Below, piece by piece: positions 23,371-36,180 of a DNA stretch of 64,000 nucleotides. The stretch comes from Cladobotryum mycophilum (Eukaryota; Ascomycota; Sordariomycetes; Hypocreales; Hypocreaceae). A program made the position numbers and the translations under genes. Position 1 is the first letter of the stretch, and every line of letters starts with the position of its first letter. The stretch lies in NCBI GenBank assembly GCA_036429605.1, contig CM071591.1, forward strand, positions 3,286,001-3,350,000, in the 5' to 3' direction. A model generated the notes under the pieces. That model worked only from the letters and a program-made list of their open reading frames with translations, made no database searches and was not told the origin of the DNA.

Positions 23371-24227
23371 GGTAGTAGTAGTCCATGTTTATTTAGAGCT
23401 CTTTCAGTGGGGTCTATTCCGTCTTTTGCTCCTCCATCCTCTGGGTCTAGGTCCCTCCCCTCCCCCTCTCTCTCCGTCTCCATTGTCTCTCTGTCGACAA
23501 GTCTAGGTCAACAGGCACAAGGGCCCTCTTCCTCGTTTGGCGGCGGCGTGATTTGGAGCCTGGGGCTGGGGCCAGAGCTGGGACGGAGTGGGCCGTTGAG
23601 AGGGTCCCCTGAGCGGGTGGAGTGGAATGGAGTGGAGTGGAAGGGAGGGGGAGTATGGACATGGATTTCGTTCTCAGGCTTCTAATGGAAAACTCGTAGA
23701 AGCTAATAATAATGCCTTTGAATCATTGCCCCTGTCGGGAATGTGCGTGATGACTCTGAGGCAAGCAGTGTTTTTTTTTTTTTTGCCAAAAGAGGATGGC
23801 ATCTACCTACAAGTACTACTAGCAAGTACATACACTCTACAGTACTCCGTGCGTTGAATCAAAAACCCAGCTGACGGGCACACTTGACCCTAATCGAAAT
23901 TACAGAAACCGAAAATTGGGGATTTCGTGGATTGCGGAGGTGTAGGCGGACTTGTAGGGTGTAGGACAAGGCTGATACACTGCTTCCCCCTCCCTCCTCC
24001 TCCTCCTCCTCTCTGGTTGGTCTGTAATAAGTGCAGATCCATGGATGTCCGAATCAAGTAATTGCAGGTATGTGTCGCCCAATGACAGTGCGTCCAAGAC
24101 AGTGCAGTTGCTGTAGATCTCTTCAGCTGTGTCTCTCCAACGATGTCTCTCCCACGTTTTCACTTGTTGATGGAAATGTGATGAGGCCTTTTTTGTTTGG
24201 TTTTCCATCACCCGTTTCACGCTTCTC

Positions 24228-24228
<1 letters not shown>

Positions 24229-24264
<36 letters not shown>
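24229..24264. repeat. TA dinucleotide microsatellite
   Basis: About 17 TA units followed by AAATAAA-type sequence. It is self-complementary and could extrude a cruciform. Confidence 0.9.
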
Positions 24265-24270
<6 letters not shown>

Positions 24271-24586
24271 CAAATAAATAGATGGAGTCTTTGATGGAAC
24301 CCTCAAGATAAAAAAAGAGACGCTCCGTTCATTCAGCTGAAGGTTCTAAAAAGAGATTGGAGGGAGGAAATCCCATTTGGGCGGCTACAGTTGTAGAAGC
24401 CGTCCGTCTAGCACCTCCAACCGTTAACCCGATATCCGGCGCACTTGGTGGTGTGCATAACCGGGACTCCTCTAATAATGGCTAACACGGCACCAATACA
24501 AGGCGCAATTTTTTTTTTTTTTGGGTCTCCATCTTCATAATATTTGATAAGGGCGTCATTGATGATGTGTGTGCACTAGGGGAAAG

Positions 24587-24620
24587 GGAGGGGAGGGGAG
24601 GGGAGGGGAGGGGAGGGGAG
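24587..24620. repeat. GGGGA pentamer repeat, possible G-quadruplex
   Basis: About six tandem GGGGA units on the plus strand provide more than four G-runs with single-A loops, fitting the G-quadruplex pattern. Whether it folds is unknown. Confidence 0.7.
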
Positions 24621-26882
24621 AGAGTAATGTACGCGCACTAGGCATGGAATTACTCATGTACGGGACTATTGGTAGATCAGTCTGATATTGAGGCTCATGG
24701 GTCAGGGAGTGATATCTTGCTTGGTAAGGTCTCAGTGCCCGGCACTTGAGGCAGTTGGCAAGGCTAAAAAGAAGGTAATATCAGATATAATCCTGTATGG
24801 AAGATTTATGATTCCACCATATTATCTCGTTTGTTATATTACGGGTACGGAAGTGCCTAGGTACGCCCCCCCAACAACGGGAAAACTGTCTTCCATAGGG
24901 GGCAGAGAGAGGGAGAGGGGGGCTGTCATTCAAATAACAGAGACAGACTGGAGAAGAAAAAGAAATTTCCATCCCAGTGCAATGGAACGGGATGCCACTT
25001 GTTCGGCCGCGGAGACCGGACCCAGGCACAGGCACAGCGAGTACATACAGTACCTACAGCACCGACCTGTTATGAGTGCACGGCCCGGGAGAGAGGCATT
25101 GGTCACAGGGCACTATTAACGTTAACCCTTGAACGGCATGGCATGGCTGGCATGGCTTCTCAAGCCCTGGAGAGACAAACGAGTATTACTGTGTGTACTT
25201 GTACATCCCACAGGTACCTCCGTGGTCCGTTACCACCTGGCAAACGGCCTTGCCCCCCAAGCCAATGTAGGTCTTCTTCGTTTGTGGTGTTTCGGAAAAG
25301 CTTCCACGCGACTTCTCCCTTTCTTCTACGTGACTTCCTACCTTGGTTCCTTCCAGGGTTTTGTTTTTCTCCCCCCCGGGATTGGTTGTTCCTTCCTAGG
25401 TACCAGGGCAAGGTTAGGCCACTCCTACCCCACTCACAACGACCACGACCCCCTCCCCAGCCCAGCCCCTCACGGACTCACGGTCTCCTCATCTCATCTT
25501 CTTTTCCTTCGCCGCCCTTCCATTATCCTTCCACGGATGACGATACAACCATGGATACAATCATGGATGTCTCTACGGGTTTGATTGGATTCCCTCCCCC
25601 TTCTTCACTCCCTTGTCAATGGTACCAGAGTCAGTACGCCTATCAACTTCATCTACCAGGAGTCCCAGCATCGTTTATTTCCATCCATTGCATTGCATTG
25701 CGTTGGCGGGCGGCCGGGCGAATTCCATTGCGGCGGCTACACGCATTTCTCATTTATGTGGCAATCAGCGATCTACGATTTGGACGCCACAATTCATCTC
25801 TTTTGGGCCTGCTTTGTGCCATCATACCCGCTCATTTCAGGGCACACCAAACGGATTGATGACACGCAAACGCAGGGCCTCCCTTTTTTTTTTTTTGCCC
25901 GTCCTCCCTCCTGGTACCTACCCTATGGCTGAACGGCTCAAACGACGGAGCGACCAAATCGCAAATGACAATTCATCTAGTAGACAAGCAAGTTCCTCCG
26001 GTGACCTGACCTACGCACATCCCCCTCCCCCCAAAGGACTCCTTGGATACCCTGCAATGCACTGCCCTCTGTTCTTGCATGTATGCAGGCATGCCATGCA
26101 CGGTGTTTCTCTTTACAGCAATCCGACATCTGACCACTCGCTTTCCCCGCCGACCCTCTTTCTCCCTACAGCCCCAAATGGTTTATGCACGAGGTCAGAT
26201 TTGATATCTCATCAACCAAGTTCTGATACGGTAGATCTGGTGGGCCCTATCTCCGCGCTTCTACCGAGCTACTCGGTTTGGGCGGTAATGGGCTCATCTG
26301 CTCTGTAGGAAACGACTCGTCAGCCTCAACATCCCACAAAGACGCCGTGATATACGGACGGCCACCCGAGATGACTTATACGGACTGCAGAGAGCTCGAC
26401 CATGGCGTATTCGGATGTCCTCCCCGGACAGTACTATACGAACAGCTTACCTTACTTAGTAAGGGCAATGCGCCGTTCGTTGTCGTCGCAGAGTAGAATA
26501 TGAGCTGGCCGATTTGATGCACATGCTTTCAATTCGTCCGTATGTGCCGTGTCCGCGCGCCGCCAAAATACAACTTTACCTATTATGGTGGCGGCCCGTT
26601 GTTTTGCGCTTCTCCATGCCGAGCGACCAAAAAGCGGTACGATATTAACAAGAGGGCCAAGCACTCCCGTTTCAGCGAGATGCAGCACCCCAAGGGAGGG
26701 AAGGAAGGGAAAAATCTTTCAATCAGCGTGTACTACATGTACGCATGGACCTTTCTTGCAAGGTCCAATTCCTTCTCGATCCTGTCCTGTCGCGCAGCTC
26801 ATGCACCGGTTCGCTTATACATAGATTGCACCTGGTCCAGCTTACGGAGGACTTGGAGCGAACATCAGCCCATAAACCCCCA

Positions 26883-26936
26883 CACACAACACACGCACGC
26901 ACACGCACACGCACACGCACACGCACACGCACACAC
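26883..26936. repeat. CACACG/CA microsatellite
   Basis: CA repeats interrupted by regular G to give CACACG hexamers. Such alternating purine-pyrimidine sequence can adopt Z-DNA. Confidence 0.85.
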
Positions 26937-29559
26937 CGATACCAGGCTAACGGCTATTATCGCCAAATAAGGCTTATAATCATACATGGTGGCAATGCAA
27001 ACACTTTGTTCCCAATGCACAGATCCAACCTTTCGTCGGATATCATGTCACCATTTTCTCCCGTGCGAGGAAAGAGAGGACTAGGAGGAGTGCAGCGGTG
27101 TACCTTGTTCCTTGCCGAACGGTACCTATTCCTGCCAAACAAGAGCACCTTTAGCCTTGCAGTAGCCGGCTTCGAATATGGCTGCCGAGGCCGTGGGATT
27201 TTCTCTCATTTTGTTTTCTCAGTCTCAGGACAAGAGACCCTGGACCTGGCTGGTTCTCCGTTGTTCTCGAGAGCTGCTGACCTTTGACGCATGCGACCTA
27301 ACCTTGATCTGCCGGGTGGGAGGCACTCCATGATTTTGGAGACATGCTATTCGTGCTGTTAGCGATTCCCTCCACCAATGAGCTCCTCACATGACACACT
27401 GCATCTCGGTCTGCTTGTCTGGCAGTAGCATTGCTTAGTGGCAGGTGCCCCGGTGTCAATGACCGAACCTGAAGCCACGTAAAGAATGGAATATTCCTAC
27501 GGGCTGCGGATTCAAACATGTTCTCCCCCGGCGGCGACCGGTGAGGAACTCCGTTGATTAACTCCCCACCATTAGCCGAAACGGCAGCGGCCACCCCTTC
27601 ATCCGACGCCGGCGCATAACAGCAGGAAAAAGCTTAGCATTGGAGTCTATCGGAGTCGACCGAGATACGTACCAAGATGGTGAAGGAAGCGGTTGTCACT
27701 CACGCAATTGTGGTGGTGCGTCTGTGAACGTGGCGTCTACGCCTGCTCCGTCGAGGTGCATGCAAACCCGCTTCAAGACCATGCAGCCCTTGCATGCATG
27801 CAGGTATTCAAGGACCAAGGATTCAGCCACCCCACTAGCAGCCGCACCCCGTCTTCCACGTTGAATGCATGCGACAGGGCCCTGCATTTTGCTCGCCCAG
27901 TCATTCGTCGGCCAACCTTTTTGTCACAGAAGTATACCCGAACAGCTATAGTGCGGCTCTCCAAGTGACGAGAGCACTGAACTCGAATTTGGGGGTTAGC
28001 CATGACCATCGCCTCACCTTGCATGCTTGAGTAAGATGACAATGACCTCATGTTGGGTCCGGTTCTCGACAACCCTTGTTCCTTTGCGATGGGGGCCAAA
28101 GCGCTTTGGTCGACAGATATAGCACGATATCTCTGCGAACCATGGTCCAAAGCGCTTCACCATGTTAAGAATTGTGCTACCGAGCCAACTTTGAAACGCT
28201 GATGCCACGGCAAATCCTGATTATGCCTCAGAGCGATCAAGTCTCCATCCATCGTTTCCAACTTTTTATGGATATTCTTTTTTTTAAGAAGAAAACGATT
28301 CATCATGTTTTGCTCCAGCCTTGCAGGTATATCTCCGGTTGATACCTTGTGGTTCTGTTCCTCATGCATTTTCAGATATGCCGCCAAGTCATGTGCTGTC
28401 TTTGATATGCACGACAATGACACACAACCCTATCAGTTGGTTTCCTTTAACCCTTTTCTCCCCCCGGTCATCTCTTCGACTGTTTTTTCCCTACATGGAC
28501 AAGTGGGACAAGCCTCCTGGACAGCCGATCGTCTTTAATAACCATTTGCAATTTGCCACATGGCCGATCAAGGGTCTCTCGGAGCACTTCTATTGTAAGC
28601 TATATACCCATGCATACCATTCATAGATGATATGCTTTATTGTGAACAATTACATCTTTTCAGCCCAGGTTTAACACTCCAATAGGTAGAAACATGGCCA
28701 GGTTACCATCCGGGTACTTTGAAATGCCTGGGGGATAGTTACAGGATCTGTCCGGCATAGGGATCCTGTCGCTTACTGAAGTATCTCGTCAGCATCAACA
28801 CCTGGTTCCACGTGTTTTTTGACCGCTGTCAATGTTTGCCATATATTGCATTCGTATGGCTAAGCTTCAGACCCCTACGCGTGAGCATCAAGTTCCTGGA
28901 TGAACATCATTGTCAAGGGTTTATCACAGCCACATGGTTTGGGACGCCACATAACTAGGGTTTTTGCAAGGGTTCCATACCATCACCCTCTTAACGTCTT
29001 CCCCCATGTTCAGGTCCCTGGCCCTATGACGGAAATTCTACGGAAACATACGGACGTACAATTATTCTTGGTGGGCTTGATTTGCAAGAGATTGATAACA
29101 ACAAACGGAATTCAAGTTGCCACCGTTTCAAATCGGCCTCTCTTAAGGCAGTAAGCCGTGTTTCAGTGTAACAAGTCACGAACGGTGTCCAACGACGATC
29201 AACCTCGGGCGAATTCGTTTATCAACACGGCACAATTATTAAATCGATGCTTAGTCTTATCAAGGTTATACAACTCTAACTCTATGTCATTTTACGCTAT
29301 CGTAAAAAACCGACCGCTGGAAAATCTAACCGATATGATAAAAGAGTCGACTGTTTTTGCCATGTTCCAAAGAGTTTGCCGGCATACCCTCGCTGAACCC
29401 GAGTCTTCCTTGCTCGCTCGCTTAAATCGATGAGTTTCGACCAACACACTGGCCATGCTGACTTGAAACCGAGCAATAAGACTGACACTGCCATGGGGAG
29501 GGGGATCCTGACACATGAGATCGCTTGCGCTCAGTTGGGGTAATATCGATCATCTTGCA

Positions 29560-29590
29560 GCACTATGCACTATGCACTATGCACTATGCA
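29560..29590. repeat. GCACTAT 7-mer, 4 tandem copies
   Basis: Four perfect copies of GCACTAT plus a partial one, about 200 bases past the VIP1 stop codon. Confidence 0.85.
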
Positions 29591-29785
29591 TTGTCTGGGG
29601 CGATGACGGACTCTTCGTAGAGCCCGAAGTGGACAACTTGGGATCTGACAGTGTGATTACTTATCGACCCCCTTCTTATTGAGGCGCAGTGGAGTATAAT
29701 GAACTCATCTTCGTTCTGACAATCAAGGCATTGAGGTCACAAATTATCAAAACCCGATGAACGACGGGGGTGTTTCGGATTTTGT

Positions 29786-32700
29786 TCAGGAGGATTCAGT
29801 GACATTCTCGGCCTCGGCCGCAAGCACTTCGGCATCTGCAGGTTTGCTCTCGGCCTCGACAGATGGATGTTCCTTGGTCGGAATAGACTTCATTTCAAGG
29901 CATTCATTGTCGCCGCAATTTTTCTCCTGCTCCTCAAACGTAAAAGCATCGGAGAGGTTTACTGCCAAGAACGTCTTTGGAAGCTTAACTCTGTGGGTAT
30001 GCGGTTAGCTTCTGATATTTCCAGGATTCATGTCAAGGGTTAAAACAAGGATACAAACTTACTGATTGAACTTGGCACGCAACGTTTTAATGACTTGCAG
30101 CCAGTCCGCATGAGGCGTGAGACTCCGCCGTGGCGCACATCCAATGCAGTGCCGGCTATCCAGCTGGACATGCAACGGATCAAAAACATGGCAGCCCGGA
30201 GAGATTGTGATCCGAATGCTATAGGTAAAAGTGGGCTCGTCACCGAGGGCACCTTCAGCTGGTGTCTTCAACTCTGATTCGTAGAGCTCGAAACAAATTT
30301 GCGAGAGGTAGTCCAGCTCGGGGATTGTGCTCCGCTTAATCTTCGTCTCGATGCCGCCTTCTATGATGCAGTTGAGCAAGGTGTAGATGTGCGATTCTTT
30401 GGTGAAGTAGAAGAAGGATTTGGCGTCGTTGGAGGCCTGCATCTCTTCTAAGTCCTGAACAATCTCCTTCAGGAGCGGCAAGGACGTCAAAAGCCCAATC
30501 TCAAGTTTCTCACTGTCAGAGATGCCATATTCTTGCGGGCAGATAAAGTCAAACAGAACCTTGGCCAGGCGGTAAAGCTCCTGGAGCGGCTCGCTTCGTG
30601 GATCCGTCTTGCTTGACAGGTTATTCGTGCTCTTGTACAGCTTGAAGTATTGCTCTGGTGGCGCTTCATCATTCATATGTCGTAAACCGTTGAGCAGAGA
30701 TCGCCTTCTGAACAGCCTCTTGACCGACGCCGACCTATTCGAGGCCTCCTCGGCGGCGGCCAAGGCTTTCTCATCCACTGCCTTGTTGTCTTCTGACTCC
30801 TTTGTCTTGACTTCCTTGGTACCGTATTCTTCCTCTAGCATGCTCGCCGGTGGAGTGAAGACCCATTCCAAAAATTGACGGTTATGCAAGGCGTCAAACT
30901 TCATCGTATCGTAAAGCTCAGATATCTTGCTAGGATCGACCTTGTCGGCGTCGCAGAATTCAGCGAATAGTTTCTCCCATCGCTCGCGGAAGAGTTCAGC
31001 ATCCTCTCCGCAGCACCACCTCGGTTGAATATTGTTGACGGCATTCGCATGAGAAAGTGCGGATGAAATAGATGTGCTGGAGCCTTCCCCGGTAAGTCTC
31101 TCTGTGCTCGGGTTGGATATCGCGCTGAGGGAAGAGGCGGCGCCACTGTGCAGCTTGCCGTAATTATAATGCATCACGCGGCGATGGAAATTCATGAGCT
31201 GGACCACTCTAGTCTGGACTTCGGCTGGCTCTGGCATATTCTCAGGCCAAGCAAATTGGGCGGGTCGTTCATTGCCCTTACGCAAAAGTCCTTTCAGCTT
31301 CTTCTTGACCTTGTCTGTCTCGTCCTTGGCCGCATTGGAGTCGTCCAATAGATCCTTGCGAATAGTGATGAAGTCTTCAGGCAGCTCCTTCTTTCCAAGA
31401 AATGCTTGCGCCCATATCTGTGCGCTGGCTGTGACGCGGCGCTCGGAGCTGCTGTACACGTGAACCTCATCGAGGATGTCTCTGTTCAGCAGCATGAGAT
31501 CATTCCGCATATTGTCTCCAAGTTCCTGAGACTGATATCTTGCCGAGTGAGTTGGCTCCCCGCCCCATTTAATAATGAGTTGAAGCTTGTCCAGGACGAG
31601 ACTCTCTTCGGCCGCCGTGAACTTGGACATGGTGACTCCTGAGAGAGAATCATGTCTTTTCGATGGTGTTCTAGATTTGGCGTCTCCTGTAGAATCTTCC
31701 TTCTCGCTCTCTTGCTCTTGTTGTGATATGTTTCCACATGCCACGGCTGATTCGGCGGCATCGCTCAGATTTGATGCTTCCTCCGTCTTTTTCTTTCGAA
31801 ACATGGGTTTAATTTGAACTTTGGTCCCTGGCCAGCTTCCTTTCTTCACCAAGACATTTCGGAGAGCTTTGAGCTTCTCTCGGTCTTCAATGCCGGCATC
31901 AAATGCTATATCAACAGCATGCATAACACTCGCTAGTGCAGCTTCTCCTATAAGAAGGACTTCTTCTTGATGACCTTTAAGAAGATCAATGAAAGGGTCT
32001 GTATGAAACGTAAACTTGTACTTTTGTTTCGGGGTCCTATCGGCGTGTCGAATGACGGAGACCATACCCTTCAGTTTCCATGAATGTTTGGGTGGAGGCG
32101 GTGGCACAGTAGCGACTTCTTCTCCTGATGCAGGGAGGGCAGGTGATGTCTTCATTGATGTCGTAGATGAGGCAGCGCGAGGCAGCGTGAGCTCTGGAGG
32201 TGGGGGTAGGGACGGACTTCCCGATGAACTTTGAGCGACTGAATTCAAGGTGCTCTCTAAGCTGGGTGATACTCCCGCGCTAGGAAGAGTCAGGAGGCTG
32301 TCGCCATTCTGGGTGTCGATTGGTGCTATTGACTTGGATGGTATGGATTGAGCCACGGAAGATTGTTGGTCACCATTCTTGAAGGCCTGTGCCGCTCTTG
32401 CAATGGGATCGACATCTGATGCAGCTGGTGAACCCATTGGTGGTGTAAGCCCGCCTTTCCGGAGTCTCTCCCTGACAAAGACGTCCTTCAGAATGCTGGC
32501 ACAATGATCATAATAATCATCGTTGTCTTTGACGAAGCTCCATCCGTTTACATCGATGACATAACTTCTGCCTCCCGCTCGTAGCAAGTCGAAGCCGCAC
32601 ACACGCTGGCCAAAGGAGGTTGAGATTTTACGGGCAGCTTCTATTTCCTCGGAGCTAAGTCCGGTGATATAACGCAGCTCTTTACCATGGGTATTTCTTC

Positions 32701-34655
32701 TCACAACACCGTCGACAACGGGTGATTTCCGAGTTTCGGCATGGCAGTACTGGGGCCCAACTGTATAGGCCTTGACATCTTCAGCATTATCCACTTCCAT
32801 AAAGCATTCGTAGATGTAGCTTCCGTCAGGCTCAGAAATAGCTCGCGGGACCGTGAGTTCCGCGATATAGTCGGAGCTCTTGTTGCCAACCTTTCGGAAC
32901 AATTTTCTGGCGCCACCACCTGTGCTCCGGGGGAAGTAGATGATGATGTTGTGATCCTCGCCACTTATTGGCTTCTCAACAAAGGGCTTCCTTAGTAGAG
33001 CACCGTCCACACTCAGAACATCGCCATCCTCGAGAAGCTCAACCTTTTGTGGAGGTAAAGTCTTCTCTGGATCAACAGGGTCCAGGGTGACTCCCGAAAT
33101 CTCTGAGATGTACTTGGTCATTTCCGGCGTAAGGATGCTCGGGCCGCCATCTCGGTTCACTTCCAACCTCTTGGGGGTGCGTACTTGGATCTTGTCCAAC
33201 AGGCGGAGACATGCTCGCCTATCCCAAAGGATCTGTTGCATAGGGACATCGTTGACACAGAACGGCTTCCTGGTCTTAATGTATGCAATGGCCTTTTCCA
33301 AAGGGAAACCATCCGAGTAGAACGATATTAGGTAGTCGCTATGTTTTTTTGTCAGCAATTTATTCCATTTTCCCCCGACTTTTTTGTCATATTGACTCAG
33401 TGCTCAACTGCAGGGGGGCGGCCGCTATTCTCTTTACGTCACCGAGGGCATCACATACCACATGGGCCAATTTTCCACCTCTATATAAACACTGTCAGCA
33501 ATTCATTGAACAGAAACAAATCATATAAGAGGCATACCTTCGTCAAGAATGGTCTTGTCACCAAAAACCACTACATCAAATTCGCGATTTGCAATCAGAC
33601 GATTCAAGATGTTTCGGCTTGGTTTACTTCTGGCTTTGACATCCAGTGCACATATTCCGATGACACCCCACGGTGCAGGTTTGGCTATTCGGGCATGAGA
33701 AACGTCATTTCCTAGCAGCAAGAGGGCAACAATGCTAATGCTTACCTTCTTCCTTCTCTCGATGAGGCCCCCGCTCACTGCTAGGGCTATGGCTGCTAGC
33801 AGCAGTGCTTCCGCTGAATCGGCGTTTAGCCCGACTGCGTGAACGATCGGGTTGGGTGCTGCGCGTCGTGGTTTCGACTCGTTGGCCACGCTTAATCAAA
33901 TCGAGAGGCTGCGACTGAGAGTCTCTGGCTGCCAAACTATGGGTACCATTGGCGGGAACGTGAGGTGATTGGTTAGTTGACGAAGTGGTAACGGTGACGT
34001 TGGACAATGCAGCTTCTGATTGAGCCGACCCTGGCGCTCTGGTGCCCGACATCAGAGCGGGAACTGAGCGTGGAGGGGTTCCTTGATCGGGACCGAGGAC
34101 ACCGCGGGCAGATGCCAAGGAGTATATGGATGTTCCTGATAATCGTCTAGACTGTATATCGGAAAAGGATGATCTTGAGGTCAAGGTCGCTTCGGGCTGG
34201 GAGGTAGCGTCCGGGTTATTGTTGTTGTTAGATGGTCGCATTCGAGGTGTCTCTATATCGTCCACCTCAAGCAGCGGTTCCTCGGGGACGAGATCTTCGG
34301 GCCAAACTTCCGAGGTGCTCGACGGTCGTCGACTCGATAGCCACGAAGACCGAGAGCCCTTTAACGAGAGTAGAGAATGCGAGTGGGGGCTTGTGGATAG
34401 ACCTGTTCGTTCGACGTGGATATCGGAGGTGCCAGGCTCGGCGTAGCGGCTCTTCCTACTGTTAATGGAGACTGCCAAGGACGAGGCGGATATGCTGCGT
34501 GTGTGAGAACCTGCACGAGAGCGTTTCTGCGGCTGCGTATTCGAAGAAGATTGTTGAGAAGAGTCAATGGCAGAGGTTGGAACAGATTGCGGGTCGTCGT
34601 CCTCTTCTTCAATGGCGACGGCAAAGGGACTAAAATTCGTGCTCGACGGATCCAT
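29786..34655 (-). CDS. VIP1: Vip1/Asp1-type inositol hexakisphosphate and diphosphoinositol kinase
   Basis: Exons 34655-33746, 33684-33538, 33480-33459 (22 bases), 33338-30063 and 29990-29786 give 1519 residues. The first ~300 residues are Ser/Pro-rich and look disordered. The ATP-grasp kinase domain follows, with GVIGICALDVKARSKP, NREFDVVVFGDK, FYSDGFPLEKAIAY, CVNDVPMQQILWDRR and DVNGWSFVKDNDDYYD. The histidine-acid-phosphatase-like domain begins with IRHADRTPKQKYKF near residue 790 and has CxxGED/ERW and HIYTLL blocks later. This two-domain layout is specific to PPIP5K enzymes, which make 1-InsP7 and InsP8 and also hydrolyse them, controlling phosphate signalling, morphology and microtubules. 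The tiny third exon restores EVENWPMCDYLISFYSDGF exactly as the family needs. Intron 1 has two in-phase acceptors (33685 or 33712); the first gives a normal 61-base intron. The tail after residue ~1450 is acidic and low-complexity. Confidence 0.95.
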
Positions 34656-36180
34656 AGTGGCGGTAATTGTTTTTTGGCGCGCTCCAACAAACTTTGCGAT
34701 AAGTAAGTACGGAAGGTAAAGCCGTAGCAGAGACTAGATTGAACCTACTAAGTAGGGAAAAGGTAAAGTAAGCTGTCAACAAAAAAAGATGGTGTCCTGG
34801 CCTGGATGACTGAATGTGGCTATTGACTAGATCCACGAGCCACTTCTTAGGGCCAACACTGAGGTCAATATTTTGACACTCGCCGCATCCAATCACTCGG
34901 TGATGCTATCAGCTTGTCTAGAGCAAAGTGTAAGTGGCATCACAAGGCCAGTTGCAAAAAGAATAGGTGGAAGACAACTGTATTATATGGATGGATGAAG
35001 ATGATGTTGTATGGAGTAGGTAAGGTAAAGTAAGGCAAGATGGACTTGCTTGTTGGACAAAGACCATGGGAGGCAAGGTCCACCCCGGAATAGGGTCGTG
35101 GTGGCGGAAGGCATGCATGATTGATTGATTGATTGATTGTGCGGTGGCGCCGGCCTGACACTTTTTCTCCGGCATTCTGGGTGTTTCCCCCTGGTTGCAG
35201 TTGGGGCAGCACCAGTCTTGGGAGACCAATGAGGCTCCGATTAGCCCATGCAGAGCTCAATGACGAAGAGGAGAGGAGTTGGGGGTGGAGAGATAAACAA
35301 GAATGTGTCAGTAATAAGTGAAGATCAGCTTGGCGTTAGGGAGCATCAGGAGCTCTCTAGGAGGGAGGGGTAAGCCCATATTAGCGAATAGCATACCTAG
35401 TAGCCTTGCTCCTTCCTCTGTACTCCGTACCTGGTCCGGAATAGTTGCTTTGGAGACAAACATCTGAGAGTTCAAGCGGTGTAGTTGGTTGGTAGTAACT
35501 ACTAGGTAGTAAATATGCACAAAAATAGATCTTATTATTCCATTGATTTCTTGTTTTACAATGGAACCTGGAACTCAATACCAGCCATGTGAGGTCGGTA
35601 TTACAGCGTGGGGGGACACAAACCTCTCAGCGGACCCAGCCAGCATGGTCATGTACTGAGGCCCTCTGCAGCAGCGTCCCCTAAGTCTGAGGGACACTCG
35701 TGCCCCATATTACTACCCTGGAATAAATTAACTGCATGGAAAATTCAACACGAAGATCATGTGGCATCACGTATTGATATAAAGTGCCCTCTTTTATAGA
35801 CTGGGATGAAACTATACTTGGAAAACCAATTTATTTGTTAGATGAGGCTACATCTATTCTAGAAACGTAGTAAAGATAGACTAAGTCGTTAAGGAGTGTG
35901 AGATCTTCATAAAGCAAAGAATATTTAACTCGAAGGTGTTTGGTAAGAGATGGTACTATTTTAGCCATTTATATTACTATTACTGCAAGGTTTGTATGGA
36001 GTACAATTTGTTCATTTTCCAATCACCGCAGACACCTCAGGGTTCTATAAACAGCTCCCGAGGGTTTGTGGCATGGCAAAGTTAAATCAATAAGGGTACT
36101 CTAGTGCTACTCTGAGATGATTAGGGTGCGAGGAGCTCCTACCTCGCGATGAAGTCATCATGTTGACTTGGCTTACATCT
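34656..36180. other. Spacer upstream of VIP1, no gene seen
   Basis: AT-leaning sequence with a GATT run (about 35117-35138) and one TACTCCGTA 9-mer. No coding frame could be supported. The part next to 34655 should contain the VIP1 promoter. Immediately left of 36181 I looked for a continuation of the kinase-like frame and found none. Confidence 0.4.
35421..35429. repeat. TACTCCGTA 9-mer (copy 3)
   Basis: Exact copy of the recurrent intergenic 9-mer. Confidence 0.5.

Larger units (their letters stand above)
19945..29785. other. About 9.8 kb low-gene, microsatellite-rich region
   Basis: Many open frames of 60-290 codons were read and none has a recognisable domain or a splice-consistent chain. 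Most are driven by repeats. The left half (to about 24.7 kb) is dominated by GA, TA, GGGGA, CCTCCA and GT/CA tracts. The right half (24.7-29.7 kb) is more complex sequence of ordinary base composition but still without a supported gene. No transposase, reverse transcriptase or long terminal repeat was recognised. Candidate uses are long regulatory sequence for the microprotein gene, non-coding RNA, or decayed sequence. Confidence 0.45.

Noticed and set aside
24999..26308. Long overlapping plus-strand frames (286 and 231 codons)
   Set aside because: Composition is low-complexity with many Pro/Ser/His and short poly-T. Adjacent frames are equally long, and no motif is recognisable.
28014..28423. 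Two consecutive minus frames (88 and 64 codons) that might be exons
   Set aside because: No splice pair joins them into a plausible protein and neither resembles a known family. It remains possible that a fast-evolving gene or relic is here.
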